DNA from: an uncultured Sphingorhabdus sp.
Lineage (GTDB): Bacteria; Pseudomonadota; Alphaproteobacteria; Sphingomonadales; Sphingomonadaceae
Direction of reading: 5' to 3'
NCBI GenBank assembly: GCA_937873665.1
Contig: CALMYW010000375.1
Location: 1 to 24,484, forward strand
DNA: 24,484 nucleotides
How positions within the stretch are numbered: position 1 is the first letter of the stretch; each line of letters begins with the position of its first letter. Below are positions 1 to 8,933 of this stretch, in pieces. A program made the position numbers and the translations under genes. The notes under the pieces were generated by a model. That model ran no database searches. It saw nothing but the letters and a program-made list of their open reading frames with translations, and was not told the origin of the DNA.

Positions 1-602
1 TGGCGACACTGTGGGCGGGTACCGGCTTTGCGCAACCGGTCGCCGAATCGCCGGCCGCCACCCCGGCCGGAACCGTGATGACCTTCCATCGCAAGAGTTC
101 GGGCAGCTTGGGCACCTTCGACGGGCCGGTGGTCTGGACCATTTCGCACGGCAGCTGGGAAGGTCGACCGGCGGTGATTCAGACGGCGCGTCAGGGCGGC
201 ACCGCCTTCGATCCGAAAACCCATGCCAACATGGCCAGTCTGGACCCCGAAGGCAAGGCAACGATGGTCTTTGACCCGCCGGTGGGCTACCAGTGGCCGC
301 TGCAGGTGGGCAAGACCTGGACGTCGAAACACACCGTGACCACGCCGGCCACCGGGCGCAGCGTTCCGCTCGAAGTGAACTGGAAGGTGGAGGCCTGGGA
401 GGACGTCACGGTTCCGGCTGGCACTTTTAAGGCCTACAAGGTGGTCACCACGAACAATCTCGGTGAGGCCGAAACCCGGTGGACCGCGCCAGCGGTCGGC
501 GTGTGGACGGTGAAACGCCTGGTCAGCCGACCAGCCACGCACCCGCAGGGTGCGGGTGAGCTCGAAGCCGTGCTGCTGTCGCAGGTACCGCCCGCCAAAT
601 GA
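1..602 (+). CDS. exported protein of unknown function (5' end outside window)
   Basis: The reading frame is open from base 3 to the TGA at 600-602, so the start lies upstream of the window. The first visible residues (ATLWAGTGFAQPVAE) look like the end of a signal peptide, with possible cleavage after GFA, so the protein is probably periplasmic. The rest, about 175 residues, is rich in Trp, Thr and Val and has no Cys, membrane segment or catalytic motif that I recognise. A segment near the end (PAGTFKAYKVV followed by ETRWTAPAVGVWTVKR) resembles the beta-rich pattern of DUF3108-like periplasmic proteins, but that is only a loose resemblance. The acyl-AMP ligase fusion follows on the same strand 85 bp downstream and could share its transcript. 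Function unknown. Confidence 0.75.
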   Translation, partial: ATLWAGTGFAQPVAESPAATPAGTVMTFHRKSSGSLGTFDGPVVWTISHGSWEGRPAVIQTARQGGTAFDPKTHANMASLDPEGKATMVFDPPVGYQWPLQVGKTWTSKHTVTTPATGRSVPLEVNWKVEAWEDVTVPAGTFKAYKVVTTNNLGEAETRWTAPAVGVWTVKRLVSRPATHPQGAGELEAVLLSQVPPAK

Positions 603-687
603 TCGGCCGCGCCGCCGGCTGTGATGCATCCTTCGGGGGGCGTTGGCCCGGCAGGCGACGGGTGCCAACACAGCGGACAGCGGTGCG

Positions 688-3531
688 ATGAGCGGCGAGA
701 CGACCTTGGGCCCCAAAGTCCGCTTCGACGCAGCCGGTCTGGTGGCGCTGGTTGAGCGCACGAGGAGGGATCTCTACCCCGACAGCGGGGGCGGCGGGAG
801 TGGTGTGCAGCTGTCCAGCTCCCTCGACCGTGATCTGGGATTCGACAGCCTGGGGCGCATGGAGCTGTTGCTGCGCATCGAGGCCGCCACTGGCTTGGCC
901 CTGCCCGCCGAAACCCTGGAGACCGCCGAAACCGTGGGCGATTTCTGGCAGGCCGTCCAGCGCGGGCGCCCGCAGACGGCGCCGAGAGCGTGGCAGCCGG
1001 GCGTGCAATCGGCTCCGGTTGCGCCGCCGACGGCCGGCCCGGACGGGGTCGGTGCCGACAAGGCGCGGACCCTGTTGGACGTGCTTGACCACCACGTCGC
1101 GGTTCACCCGGACCAGGTTCAGATCATCTACCTGGACGATGACACCGAAACCCCGATCACCTACCGGCAGCTCCGGGACGAATCGTTCGCACTCGCGGCA
1201 GGCCTGCAGCGTGCCGGCCTGCGCCCGCGGCAGACCGTCGCCATCATGCTGCCGACGTCGTCGGGCTACTTCTTCACCTACCTGGGCATCCTGCGTGCCG
1301 GCGGGATTCCAGTTCCGATCTACCCGCCTGCTCGGCCCTCGCAGCTCGAAGACCATGTGAAGCGCCACACGGGCATTCTGGCCAACGCGCAAGCGACCTT
1401 GTTGGTGAGCGTGCCCGAGGCGATGCAGGTGGCCCGCCTGCTCCAGGCCCGGGTACCGGGCCTGCGGGGACTGCACACGCCGCAAGCATTGATCGCGACC
1501 GGGCGCGGGTGTGCGCCCGAAGCGGTGGCGGTCGGGGCCGACGACGTGGCTTTCATCCAGTACACATCGGGCAGCACCGGGCAACCGAAGGGCGTCGCTT
1601 TGACGCACGCCAACCTGCTCGCCAACATCCGCGCGATGGCCACCGCCATCGAGGCCACGGCCGACGATGTGTTCGTGAGCTGGCTGCCGCTGTACCACGA
1701 CATGGGCCTGATCGGGGCCTGGCTCGGCGGCTTCACCGTTGGGTTCCGCCTGGTCGTGATGTCGCCGCTGGCCTTTCTCGCACGGCCGTTGCGCTGGTTG
1801 GAGACGATTTCGCGCCACGGTGGCACGCTGTCGGCCGGCCCCAACTTCGCGTACGAACTGTGCCTGAACCGCATCGACGATGAAGCGCTCAGCGCGCTGG
1901 ACCTGAGCCGTTGGCGGCTGGCCTTCAATGGTGCCGAGGCGGTGAGCCCGGACACCGTCAGTCGCTTTGCCCGGCGCTTTGCCGCGTGCGGGCTGCGCCC
2001 GACCGCGATGACGCCGGTCTACGGCCTGGCCGAGGCGTCGGTCGGCCTGCTGTTTCCGCCGCTGGGGCGCGGGCTGCGGGTCGACACGGTGGTCCGGGAC
2101 GTGTTCGAGGCGCAGCGGCGCGCCGTTCCCGGTCAGGCGCCGTCGGACCTGCGCTTTGTGGCGTGTGGGCGGGCGTTGCCGGGTCACGAGGTGCGCATTG
2201 TCGACGAGACCGGGGCGCCGGTGCCCGAGCGGGTCGAAGGGCGGCTGGAGTTCCGCGGCCCGTCGGCCACGTCCGGATACTGGCGCGCACCGGAACTGAC
2301 CGCCCGCCTGTTCACCGATGAAGAAGGCCGTTGGCTCGATACCGGCGACAAGGCCTATCGGGCCGAGGGTGATGTTTTTGTGAACGGGCGTGTGAAAGAC
2401 ATCGTGATCCGGGGTGGGCGCAACCTGTACCCGCAGGAGATCGAGGAAGCGGTGGGCGAGGTGGCTGGCGTGCGCAAGGGCTGCGTGGCCGTGTTCGGTC
2501 GCCGGGACGAAAAGAGCGGCACCGAGCGACTCGTGGTCATGGCCGAAACCAAGGCGCCGGATGGACGTGATGCCGCTTCAGTGCGCGCGGCCGTGGCGCA
2601 GTCGGTGATCTCGGCCATCGGTGAGCCGGCGGACGAAATTCTGCTGGTGCCGCCCCACACGGTGCTCAAAACCTCCAGCGGCAAGGTGCGCCGCTCGGCC
2701 TGCCGCGCGATGGTCGAGCAAGGTGCCCTCGTTTCGGGTTCGGCCAGTGTGCGTACCCAGTGGTTGCGGCTGGCGGCTGGCGCGGTCGTCCTGCGTGGTC
2801 GCCACGTCCTGCGGGTGCTGGCAGATGCGCTGTTCGGTCTGCGGGCGCAACTTCTGTTCTGGTTGATGGCGCCGCTGGCCTGGCTGGTTGCGGTGGTCCT
2901 GCCCACACCGACTTTGGTATGGCGTTTCTGCCACCGGGCCGCCAGGGCCTTGCTGCGCCTGGCCGGGGTGAAACTGGACGTCACTGGACTGGATCACCTG
3001 CCGGGGGATGGACGTTGCGTGCTGGTGAGCAACCATGAAAGCTACCTCGATGGGCTGGTGCTCGTGGCCGCGCTGGAGCAACCCCACACCTTCGTGGCCA
3101 AGCGGGAGCTGGAGGGGCAGTTCGTGGCCGGGCGGTTCCTGAAAAGCCTCGGCGCCGCGTTCGTCGAACGATTCGACCGCCGGCGCAGCGTGGCCGATGC
3201 CGAGCAGATGACGTCGCGCGTGCAAGGCGGCGCGCCGCTGCTGGTGTTTCCGGAAGGAACCTTTGTGGCGGCGCCCGGCACGCTGCCGTTCCGTCTCGGC
3301 GCTTTTCTGGCGGCGGCGCATGCCGGGGTGCCGGTGATCCCGGTCTCGCTGGGCGGCACGCGCCAGCTGCTCGGCGATGGGCGGTGGTGGCCGCGCCCGG
3401 CGGATCTGACCGTGCACGTCGGCGCGGCGCTCACGGAGCCCGCGTCGAGCGATCCCTTTGCGGCCGCGGTGCGGCTGCGCGACCGTGCGCGCCGGGTGAT
3501 CATCCGGGGTTTGTCGGACAGCGACGCCTGA
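688..3531 (+). CDS. ACP / fatty-acyl-AMP ligase / PlsC acyltransferase fusion protein
   Basis: A 947-residue protein with three enzyme parts in order. Residues about 10-90 form an acyl carrier domain, with the phosphopantetheine serine at Ser54 in GFDSLGRMEL. Residues about 115-690 form an AMP-forming ligase: P-loop-like YTSGSTGQPKGV from 292, SWLPLYHDMGLIG, DTGD from 551, GRVKDIVIRGGRN, and the A10 lysine Lys666 in SSGKVRR. The YPPARP and YHDMGLIG segments are typical of fatty-acyl-AMP ligases rather than plain CoA ligases. A hydrophobic segment (about 722-745) precedes a PlsC domain with NHESYLD from 782 and FPEGT from 854. The likely role is to activate a free fatty acid, load it on the in-cis carrier and pass it to a lysolipid at the inner membrane; this is inferred from domain content. 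I chose ATG 688; an in-frame TTG at 643 would add 15 residues. Neither has a strong ribosome binding site. Confidence 0.9.
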   Translation: MSGETTLGPKVRFDAAGLVALVERTRRDLYPDSGGGGSGVQLSSSLDRDLGFDSLGRMELLLRIEAATGLALPAETLETAETVGDFWQAVQRGRPQTAPRAWQPGVQSAPVAPPTAGPDGVGADKARTLLDVLDHHVAVHPDQVQIIYLDDDTETPITYRQLRDESFALAAGLQRAGLRPRQTVAIMLPTSSGYFFTYLGILRAGGIPVPIYPPARPSQLEDHVKRHTGILANAQATLLVSVPEAMQVARLLQARVPGLRGLHTPQALIATGRGCAPEAVAVGADDVAFIQYTSGSTGQPKGVALTHANLLANIRAMATAIEATADDVFVSWLPLYHDMGLIGAWLGGFTVGFRLVVMSPLAFLARPLRWLETISRHGGTLSAGPNFAYELCLNRIDDEALSALDLSRWRLAFNGAEAVSPDTVSRFARRFAACGLRPTAMTPVYGLAEASVGLLFPPLGRGLRVDTVVRDVFEAQRRAVPGQAPSDLRFVACGRALPGHEVRIVDETGAPVPERVEGRLEFRGPSATSGYWRAPELTARLFTDEEGRWLDTGDKAYRAEGDVFVNGRVKDIVIRGGRNLYPQEIEEAVGEVAGVRKGCVAVFGRRDEKSGTERLVVMAETKAPDGRDAASVRAAVAQSVISAIGEPADEILLVPPHTVLKTSSGKVRRSACRAMVEQGALVSGSASVRTQWLRLAAGAVVLRGRHVLRVLADALFGLRAQLLFWLMAPLAWLVAVVLPTPTLVWRFCHRAARALLRLAGVKLDVTGLDHLPGDGRCVLVSNHESYLDGLVLVAALEQPHTFVAKRELEGQFVAGRFLKSLGAAFVERFDRRRSVADAEQMTSRVQGGAPLLVFPEGTFVAAPGTLPFRLGAFLAAAHAGVPVIPVSLGGTRQLLGDGRWWPRPADLTVHVGAALTEPASSDPFAAAVRLRDRARRVIIRGLSDSDA

Positions 3532-3576
3532 ACCACTGTTGGGGCCTTCCGGTCCGGTGGGCCCCATCCCTGAGGT

Positions 3577-4908
3577 TCAGGTGGCGCCAGCGTTGACGGT
3601 CTTTGGGCCGCCGGCAGCGACAGCCGCCTCGATGCCTCGCGGCACGTTGACCTTGGTCAGCAAGACCAGCCCGGCGACGAAGAACAGGCCGGTCGAGACG
3701 ATGGCCATGCGGTGGTTCCCGTCAGCCAACCAGGTGACCAGGCCGTAGGTCATGGGGCCGATGATGGCCGACAGGCGGATGGCGAACGTCCACAAACCGT
3801 AGAACTCGGCCCGGCGCGCCTCGGGCGCGAGCACACCGGCCAGGGCGCGACCGGACGACTGGCTGCTTCCCATGCACAGACCGGCGATGACGGCCGCAAC
3901 CCAGAACAACCCGGGCCCGGTGGCAAGCGCTGCGAGCACGACCATGACGATCCACCCGGCCAAGGTGACGGCCAGTGCCGGCCGGTGACCGATGCCATCC
4001 TGAACATAGCCCCAGGCGAAAGCGCCCAGCGCGGCGGCGATGTTCACGAGGAAGATCAGAATCATGGTTTCGGTCTGCTTGAAACCTAGCACCTGCTCCG
4101 CATAGACGGCGGCCAGCGCAATGACCACCGAGATGCCGGCCTGGTAGGCCACCGAGCAGGCGAGCAGGGCCGAAAAGTCGGGAAAGGAGGCAGCCTCGTT
4201 CCAGGTGCGCCTCAGCCGCGCCAGCGACGCCGTCACGCCGGCGCTCTGCATCGCGTCGGATTGGGGCCGTGCGCGCTCCGTGAGCAGCGCAAAGGTCACC
4301 AGGGCCGAGGCGCCATAGATCCCTGCCGTGATGAGCATGGTTACGGGGACGAAGTGGGTTGCAGGCAGGCCTTGTGCCTGTGCCCACAACACGTAGCCCA
4401 GGCTGAGCCCGAGCGTGAGCATTCCGCCCAGGTAGCCGAAGCTCCAGCCCCAGCCCGACACGCTGCCCATGCGATCTTCGCGCGCCAGCTCCGGCAGGAA
4501 AGACGCGATCAGCGATTCGCCATAGGTGTAGAACACGTTGGACAGCACGATGGCAATCAGCGCCCAGGCCACGTCGCCCGGCCCGACGCCGGCCAGGGCG
4601 GCGGTGGCCGCGACGCAGCCCAACGTGGACAACACCAACAAGCGCTTCTTGGCGGCGCGCAGGTCGGCGTAGGCGCCAATGACGGGCATGGTGATCATCA
4701 CGATCAGGCTCGACAGCGCGAGCGCGCTGGTCCAAGCCAGGGTGCCCCAGGAGGCACCGTCAGCCACACCTCCGACGAAGTAGGCGCTGAACACCGCGGT
4801 CAGCACGACCGTGGTGTAGCCCGAGTTGGCGAAGTCGTACATCGCCCAACCGAACACCTCGCGCTTGCGCACGCCAGGCATCAGGGCGGATTGTGGAAAC
4901 AGGGCCAT
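3577..4908 (-). CDS. MFS transporter, UMF1 (Atg22-like) family
   Basis: A 443-residue, very hydrophobic protein with about 12 predicted membrane segments. Residues about 20-40 carry the family signature GWAMYDFANSGYTTVV, which marks the UMF1/Atg22-like branch of the major facilitator superfamily. Length is normal for the family. The substrate is unknown; the yeast relative exports amino acids from the vacuole, but that does not transfer to bacteria. It lies 182 bp downstream of metK on the same strand, with no obvious terminator between, so read-through is possible. It converges with the acyl-AMP ligase fusion across 45 bp. The start at 4908 has no clear Shine-Dalgarno sequence; Met11 is an alternative start that would still include the signature. 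Confidence 0.88.
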   Translation of the reverse strand: MALFPQSALMPGVRKREVFGWAMYDFANSGYTTVVLTAVFSAYFVGGVADGASWGTLAWTSALALSSLIVMITMPVIGAYADLRAAKKRLLVLSTLGCVAATAALAGVGPGDVAWALIAIVLSNVFYTYGESLIASFLPELAREDRMGSVSGWGWSFGYLGGMLTLGLSLGYVLWAQAQGLPATHFVPVTMLITAGIYGASALVTFALLTERARPQSDAMQSAGVTASLARLRRTWNEAASFPDFSALLACSVAYQAGISVVIALAAVYAEQVLGFKQTETMILIFLVNIAAALGAFAWGYVQDGIGHRPALAVTLAGWIVMVVLAALATGPGLFWVAAVIAGLCMGSSQSSGRALAGVLAPEARRAEFYGLWTFAIRLSAIIGPMTYGLVTWLADGNHRMAIVSTGLFFVAGLVLLTKVNVPRGIEAAVAAGGPKTVNAGAT

Positions 4909-5090
4909 GTCGGAAGGAGCGGCGTGCGCAGCTGTTGCGGGGAACCACCAGTGTAGTGGCTCCTTGTGAGCCGTCGCACGAGCCGTCGCCCGCCGACCGC
5001 GTGCGGGTTGTACCGTGCACAGAAAGGGCAGTCATCCGCCGCCCATGTCCAAAGCCGGTTGCACCCATCGCGCGGGCCCGGCGCCCGGAA

Positions 5091-6275
5091 TTATTTCAAC
5101 CCTGCCAGGTCGCGCAGGACGGCGACCTTGTCGGTGCGCTCCCAGTTGAACTCGGGCTCTTCGCGGCCGAAGTGACCGTAGGCGGCGGTTTTCTCGTAGA
5201 TGGGGCGCAGCAGGTCGAGCATCTGGATGATGCCCTTGGGCCGCAGATCGAACACCTCGCGCACGATTTCGGCGATGCGTTCGTCCGGAATCACGCCGGT
5301 ACCCTCGGTGTAGACCGTCACGTTCATCGGGTGCGCCACGCCGATGGCATAGGCCACCTGGATCTGGCACTGGCGCGCCAGGCCGGCGGCCACGATGTTC
5401 TTGGCAACGTAGCGGCAGGCGTAGGCGGCAGAGCGGTCCACCTTGGTCGGGTCCTTGCCGCTGAAGGCGCCGCCGCCGTGCGGGCAGGCGCCACCGTAGG
5501 TGTCCACGATGATCTTGCGTCCGGTCAGGCCGCAATCGCCCTGCGGACCGCCGATGACGAAGCGGCCCGTGGGGTTGACCAGGTACTTGGTGTTCTGCAG
5601 CCACTCCTTGGGCAGCACCGGTTTGATGATTTCCTCGATGACGGCCTCAATGAAACTGGCCTTCATCTGGGTCTGGGTTTCGCTCTGGTCGGGGCTGTGC
5701 TGGGTGGACAGCACCACAGTGTCGATGCTGTGGGGCTTGCCGTCCACGTAGCGCATCGTGACCTGGCTCTTGGCGTCCGGGCGCAGGAATGGCAGGCGGC
5801 CGTCCTTGCGCAGCTGGCTCTGGCGCTCGACCAAGCGGTGCGCGTAGTAGATGGGCGCGGGCATCAGCTCGGGCGTTTCGTCGCAGGCGTAGCCGAACAT
5901 CAGGCCCTGGTCGCCGGCGCCGGTGTTCAGGTGGTCGTCGGACGCATGGTCCACGCCCTGGGCGATGTCGTTGGACTGCTTGTCATAGCAGACCATGACG
6001 GCGCAGCCTTTGTAATCAATGCCGTATTCGGTGTTGTCGTAGCCGATGCGCTTGATGGTGTCGCGCGCGACCTGGATGTAGTCGACATGCGCGTTGGTGG
6101 TGATCTCTCCGGCCAGCACGACCAGGCCGGTGTTGGTCAATGTCTCGGCGGCCACGCGGCTGCGCGGGTCCTGCTTGAAGATGGCATCAAGAATCGCGTC
6201 GGAGATCTGGTCGGCCACCTTGTCGGGATGGCCTTCCGAGACGGATTCGGAGGTGAAAAGAAAGTCGCTCGCCAT
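5091..6275 (-). CDS. metK: S-adenosylmethionine synthase
   Basis: A 394-residue cytosolic enzyme making S-adenosylmethionine from methionine and ATP, the main methyl donor of the cell. Visible family motifs are [16 protein letters not shown] at residues 15-30, [12 protein letters not shown] from 119 and the glycine-rich phosphate loop GGGAFSGKD at 267-275. Length and ends match the bacterial family. A good ribosome binding site (AGGAG, 8 nt before the ATG) fixes the start. It is divergent from the LpxL-type gene at 6428 across 152 bp, a pairing seen elsewhere in Burkholderiales. I saw no match to a known SAM-binding riboswitch in its leader, although the leader contains an inverted repeat. 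Confidence 0.98.
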   Translation of the reverse strand: MASDFLFTSESVSEGHPDKVADQISDAILDAIFKQDPRSRVAAETLTNTGLVVLAGEITTNAHVDYIQVARDTIKRIGYDNTEYGIDYKGCAVMVCYDKQSNDIAQGVDHASDDHLNTGAGDQGLMFGYACDETPELMPAPIYYAHRLVERQSQLRKDGRLPFLRPDAKSQVTMRYVDGKPHSIDTVVLSTQHSPDQSETQTQMKASFIEAVIEEIIKPVLPKEWLQNTKYLVNPTGRFVIGGPQGDCGLTGRKIIVDTYGGACPHGGGAFSGKDPTKVDRSAAYACRYVAKNIVAAGLARQCQIQVAYAIGVAHPMNVTVYTEGTGVIPDERIAEIVREVFDLRPKGIIQMLDLLRPIYEKTAAYGHFGREEPEFNWERTDKVAVLRDLAGLK

Positions 6276-6369
6276 TTGAATAAACTCCTGTGTCGGCTGA
6301 AAGCTGGCATTTCCTGCGCTGCCTTCGGCTTCTGGAGCCCCGGCGAACGCTTTAGCAGAATTGTTTTTA

Positions 6370-6405
6370 CGTCGCCCTGCAAGTTGCTCATTTAACTCGG
6401 CGACG
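6370..6405 (-). other. inverted repeat in metK upstream region
   Basis: CGTCGCC at 6370-6376 and GGCGACG at 6399-6405 are perfect 7-bp complements. Within the 22-nt loop, AGTT (6382-6385) and AACT (6394-6397) can add four more pairs. If the metK transcript starts upstream of 6405 on the minus strand, this would fold in its 5' leader. No U-run typical of a terminator follows, and I recognise no riboswitch class. It could also be a protein-binding dyad between the divergent genes, or chance. Confidence 0.3.
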
Positions 6406-6427
6406 GCTGTAGTTTATCAACGTTTCG

Positions 6428-7270
6428 ATGACCGCCCTGTTCCGGTTCTTTTCCCGTTGGCCCCTGTGGTTGCTACATCCCTTGGGCGCGGTTCTGGGCT
6501 GGGTGGTGTTTGCCTTGTCACCCACCTATCGGCGCCGTTTTCTGGCCAACTCCGCACTGGCGGGCTATTCTTTTTCCCAGGTTCGGGCAGCCGTGGCGCA
6601 CGCTGGAAGGATGGCGGCCGAATTGCCCAGGCTGTGGATGGGGAGGCCGACGCCGCTGCAATGGGAGGGCTCGTCCTGCGTGGACAGCGCCTATGCGCGA
6701 GGCCGGGGCATCGTCTTCCTGACGCCCCACCTGGGATGTTTTGAGGTGACTGCGCAGGGGGTGGCGCAGCGGTACAGCGCGGTCCATGGGCCACTGCTCG
6801 TGTTGTACCGGCCGGCCCGCCAGCAGGCTATGGCCGAGGTCCTGGAAGGCGCGCGCGAGCGGCCCGGGCTGGAAACCGCGCCGACCACACTGTCGGGCGT
6901 GCGCCAGATGATCAAGGCCTTGAGAGCCGGACGCGCGGTGGGCTTGCTGCCCGATCAGGTTCCACCCGAAGGCATGGGCCAGTGGGCGCCTTTTTTCGGT
7001 CAGGCGGCCTACACGATGACGCTGGGCGCCCGGCTCGCCGTGCAGACCGGCGCAACCGTCTTGCTGGTCTGGGGAGAGCGCCTGCCCTGGGGGCGCGGGT
7101 TCTGTCTACGCTTTCGCGAACTGGAGCAGCCGCTTTCGGACAACCAGGAACAGGCCGTGGTGCAGATCAACCAGGAAATGGAACGACTCATTCGCGAGTG
7201 TCCGCAGCAGTACCTCTGGGGCTATGGTCGATACAAGCAACCTCGGCGCGATCCGGTGAGGGAAATCTGA
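6428..7270 (+). CDS. LpxL/HtrB-type lysophospholipid (lipid A) acyltransferase, copy 1
   Basis: A 280-residue inner-membrane-associated acyltransferase of the LpxL/LpxM family, which adds secondary acyl chains to lipid A precursors using acyl-ACP. The N-terminal membrane anchor is at about residues 10-30 (LWLLHPLGAVLGWVVFAL). The catalytic HX4E motif is His101-Glu106 in TPHLGCFE. A second family block, LLPDQVPPEGMGQWAPFFG, spans about 173-191. The C-terminal WGYGRYKQPRR resembles the usual W-x-Y/H-x-R-x-K ending. The ATG overlaps no other gene and has no clear Shine-Dalgarno sequence. Its stop (TGA 7268-7270) overlaps the ATG of the next gene, so the pair is probably translationally coupled. 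Which acyl chain and position it serves cannot be read from sequence. Confidence 0.88.
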   Translation: MTALFRFFSRWPLWLLHPLGAVLGWVVFALSPTYRRRFLANSALAGYSFSQVRAAVAHAGRMAAELPRLWMGRPTPLQWEGSSCVDSAYARGRGIVFLTPHLGCFEVTAQGVAQRYSAVHGPLLVLYRPARQQAMAEVLEGARERPGLETAPTTLSGVRQMIKALRAGRAVGLLPDQVPPEGMGQWAPFFGQAAYTMTLGARLAVQTGATVLLVWGERLPWGRGFCLRFRELEQPLSDNQEQAVVQINQEMERLIRECPQQYLWGYGRYKQPRRDPVREI

Positions 7271-8133
7271 TGCGCCATCCCGGCATTCTGTTCATGCGGC
7301 TCCTGGCGCCACTTCCACTGTCCTGGATTCGTGGCTTGGGTGCCGTGCTGGGACATTTGCTGTACCCGCTGGTGGCGCCACGGCGCAAGGTGGTATTGAC
7401 CAATCTGGCCCTGTGTTTTCCCGATCTCAGCAAGGCCCGACGCAAGGCGTTGGCCCGCCAGACCTTTGTGTACTTCACCCAGTCATTTCTGGACCGAGCC
7501 TGGCTCTGGCATGGGCACCCCGATGTGGTGCGTTCCAGGTTGAAGATCACCGGTGCAGTCCACGAACTTCAAGGGGAGGCTCCCACCATCATCTTCGCGC
7601 CGCACTTCTACGGGCTGGACGCTGGCGCGACCGCCTTGAGCCAGCAGATCCAGCGGCGTTACACGACGATCTACACCCCGCAACCCAACCCGGCCATCGA
7701 CCTCTGGATCCAGCAGAGCCGGAAGCGGTTTGGCCAGGTGCGGCTGTTCTATCGAGCGGATGGACTCAAACCGATCGTTGCGGCACTGCGCGACGGCGAG
7801 GTTCTGTACCTGTTGCCGGACATGAATTTCGGGCCGCAGGAGTCGATCTTCGTGCCCTTTTATGGCGTTCCAGCGGCCACCGTGCCGTCGCTGTCACGCC
7901 TGGCGCGATTGGGGCGCGCCAAGGTTGTACCCATGACCACGCGCATGACGGAATGGGGCTACGAGGCGCAGGTGCATCCGGCCTGGAACGGCTTTCCAAC
8001 CCAGGATCTGGAGGCCGACACCGCGCTGATGAATCGGCGTCTGCAGGATTTCATCGACACCATGCCGGCCCAGTATTACTGGGTGCACAAGCGCTTCAAG
8101 ACGCGCCCCCCCGGCGAGCCTTCGGTGTATTGA
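7270..8133 (+). CDS. LpxL/HtrB-type lysophospholipid (lipid A) acyltransferase, copy 2
   Basis: A 287-residue paralogue of the preceding gene, starting at the ATG inside TGATG at 7268-7272. The open frame extends further upstream, but that would overlap copy 1 heavily, and the sequence from this ATG begins with a normal family N-terminus and membrane anchor (about residues 5-35). The catalytic motif is HX4D, His112-Asp117 in PHFYGLD, differing from HX4E in copy 1. The second block PDMNFGPQESIFVPFYG begins at 183, and the C-terminus has QYYWVHKRFKTRP. Two such enzymes in tandem would fit two secondary acylations of lipid A, although which does which is unknown. A run of seven C's (8106-8112) sits nine codons from the stop. 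It converges with engB across 14 bp. Confidence 0.9.
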   Translation: MRHPGILFMRLLAPLPLSWIRGLGAVLGHLLYPLVAPRRKVVLTNLALCFPDLSKARRKALARQTFVYFTQSFLDRAWLWHGHPDVVRSRLKITGAVHELQGEAPTIIFAPHFYGLDAGATALSQQIQRRYTTIYTPQPNPAIDLWIQQSRKRFGQVRLFYRADGLKPIVAALRDGEVLYLLPDMNFGPQESIFVPFYGVPAATVPSLSRLARLGRAKVVPMTTRMTEWGYEAQVHPAWNGFPTQDLEADTALMNRRLQDFIDTMPAQYYWVHKRFKTRPPGEPSVY

Positions 8134-8147
8134 AGGTGGTCGGTTGG

Positions 8148-8891
8148 TCAGCCGGATGTGAGTGGATCGGCAACTGTGGCAAGCGCAGGACCGTCCGGTG
8201 GTGCCGGCGGCGTCGCCGGAGTGTCCGGTGGATGCGCCCACTGCCAGAGCAAGCGGGCCACGTCGTCAACGCCCTGCTTTTTGAGCGCCGAGAACAGTTT
8301 TACCTCGCCCCCGCCCGCCTGCAAGCGGGCGATGGACAGTGCCTTGGCTGCCTCCGAGCGGGTCAGTTTGTCTGATTTGGTCAGCAGCACCAAAAACTTG
8401 AGGCCCTCCTCCACCCGTGGACGGATCACGTCGAGCAGGATTTCATCAAGTTCAGTCAGGCCCAGGCGTGGGTCGCACAACAACACGATGCCGGTGAGGT
8501 TCTCGCGGGTGACCAGATAATTCGCCATGACCCGCTGCCAGCGGATCTTGTCCTGTTTGGGCACGGCTGCATAGCCGTAGCCGGGCAGGTCGGTCAGCAC
8601 GGCGTCGGTGACGCCTTGCTTGCCCAGCGCAAACAGGTTGATGTGCTGGGTTCGCCCCGGCTTTTTCGACGCGAATGCGAGCTGTTTCTGCTGCGTCAGT
8701 GTGTTGATGCAGGTGGACTTACCGGCGTTCGAGCGCCCCACGAAGGCGATTTCGGGTATTTCCAGCTTCGGCAGAAACTGCAATTGGGGCGCTGTCGTGA
8801 GGAATCGGGCCGTGTGCATCCACCCCATCGCCACGGCGGGTGTTGGAAGTTCAGCGGTGTCGGGCAAGCCGAGCGGGGTGGTTGGGTTCAT
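8148..8891 (-). CDS. engB: ribosome biogenesis GTP-binding protein EngB/YihA/YsxC
   Basis: A 247-residue GTPase needed for assembly of the large ribosomal subunit. Motifs are G1 GRSNAGKS at 52-59, the KKPGRTQHIN switch region from 77, G3 DLPGYGYA at 101-108 and G4 TKSD at 171-174. The frame is open far upstream (to 9527), but that part is antisense to the cytochrome gene and lacks homology. ATG 8891, giving MNPTTPLGLPDTAEL, puts the G1 motif near its usual place, so I chose it. The last 30 residues are a Pro/Ala-rich tail beyond the GTPase fold. The gene is divergent from cytochrome c4 across 84 bp. Confidence 0.96.
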   Translation of the reverse strand: MNPTTPLGLPDTAELPTPAVAMGWMHTARFLTTAPQLQFLPKLEIPEIAFVGRSNAGKSTCINTLTQQKQLAFASKKPGRTQHINLFALGKQGVTDAVLTDLPGYGYAAVPKQDKIRWQRVMANYLVTRENLTGIVLLCDPRLGLTELDEILLDVIRPRVEEGLKFLVLLTKSDKLTRSEAAKALSIARLQAGGGEVKLFSALKKQGVDDVARLLWQWAHPPDTPATPPAPPDGPALATVADPLTSG

Positions 8892-8933
8892 CCGTGGACC
8901 TTGGTTGATGGGGGCAAACCCAAGCTCCCATTG

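Noticed and set aside
523..2187. 554-residue open frame on the minus strand
   Set aside because: It is antisense to the acyl-AMP ligase gene. Its sequence is Arg/Gln/His/Pro-rich with no domain, as expected from a GC-rich gene read backwards.
3541..3565. hairpin GGGGCC/GGCCCC between convergent genes
   Set aside because: The stem is only 6 bp and neither side has a T-run, so I could not call it a terminator.
4909..5090. 182-bp gap between metK and the MFS gene
   Set aside because: I looked for a small gene, tRNA or terminator. There is only a GC-rich palindromic patch near 5072-5088 without a T-run, and nothing I can support.
4893..6395. 500-residue open frame on the plus strand
   Set aside because: It is antisense to metK, whose conserved motifs are all present on the minus strand. 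The His/Val/Gly-rich product has no family features.
8106..8112. C7 run near the end of the second LpxL-type gene as a phase switch
   Set aside because: It lies nine codons from the stop, so slippage would change only the extreme C-terminus, and a run of seven is not unusual in GC-rich DNA.
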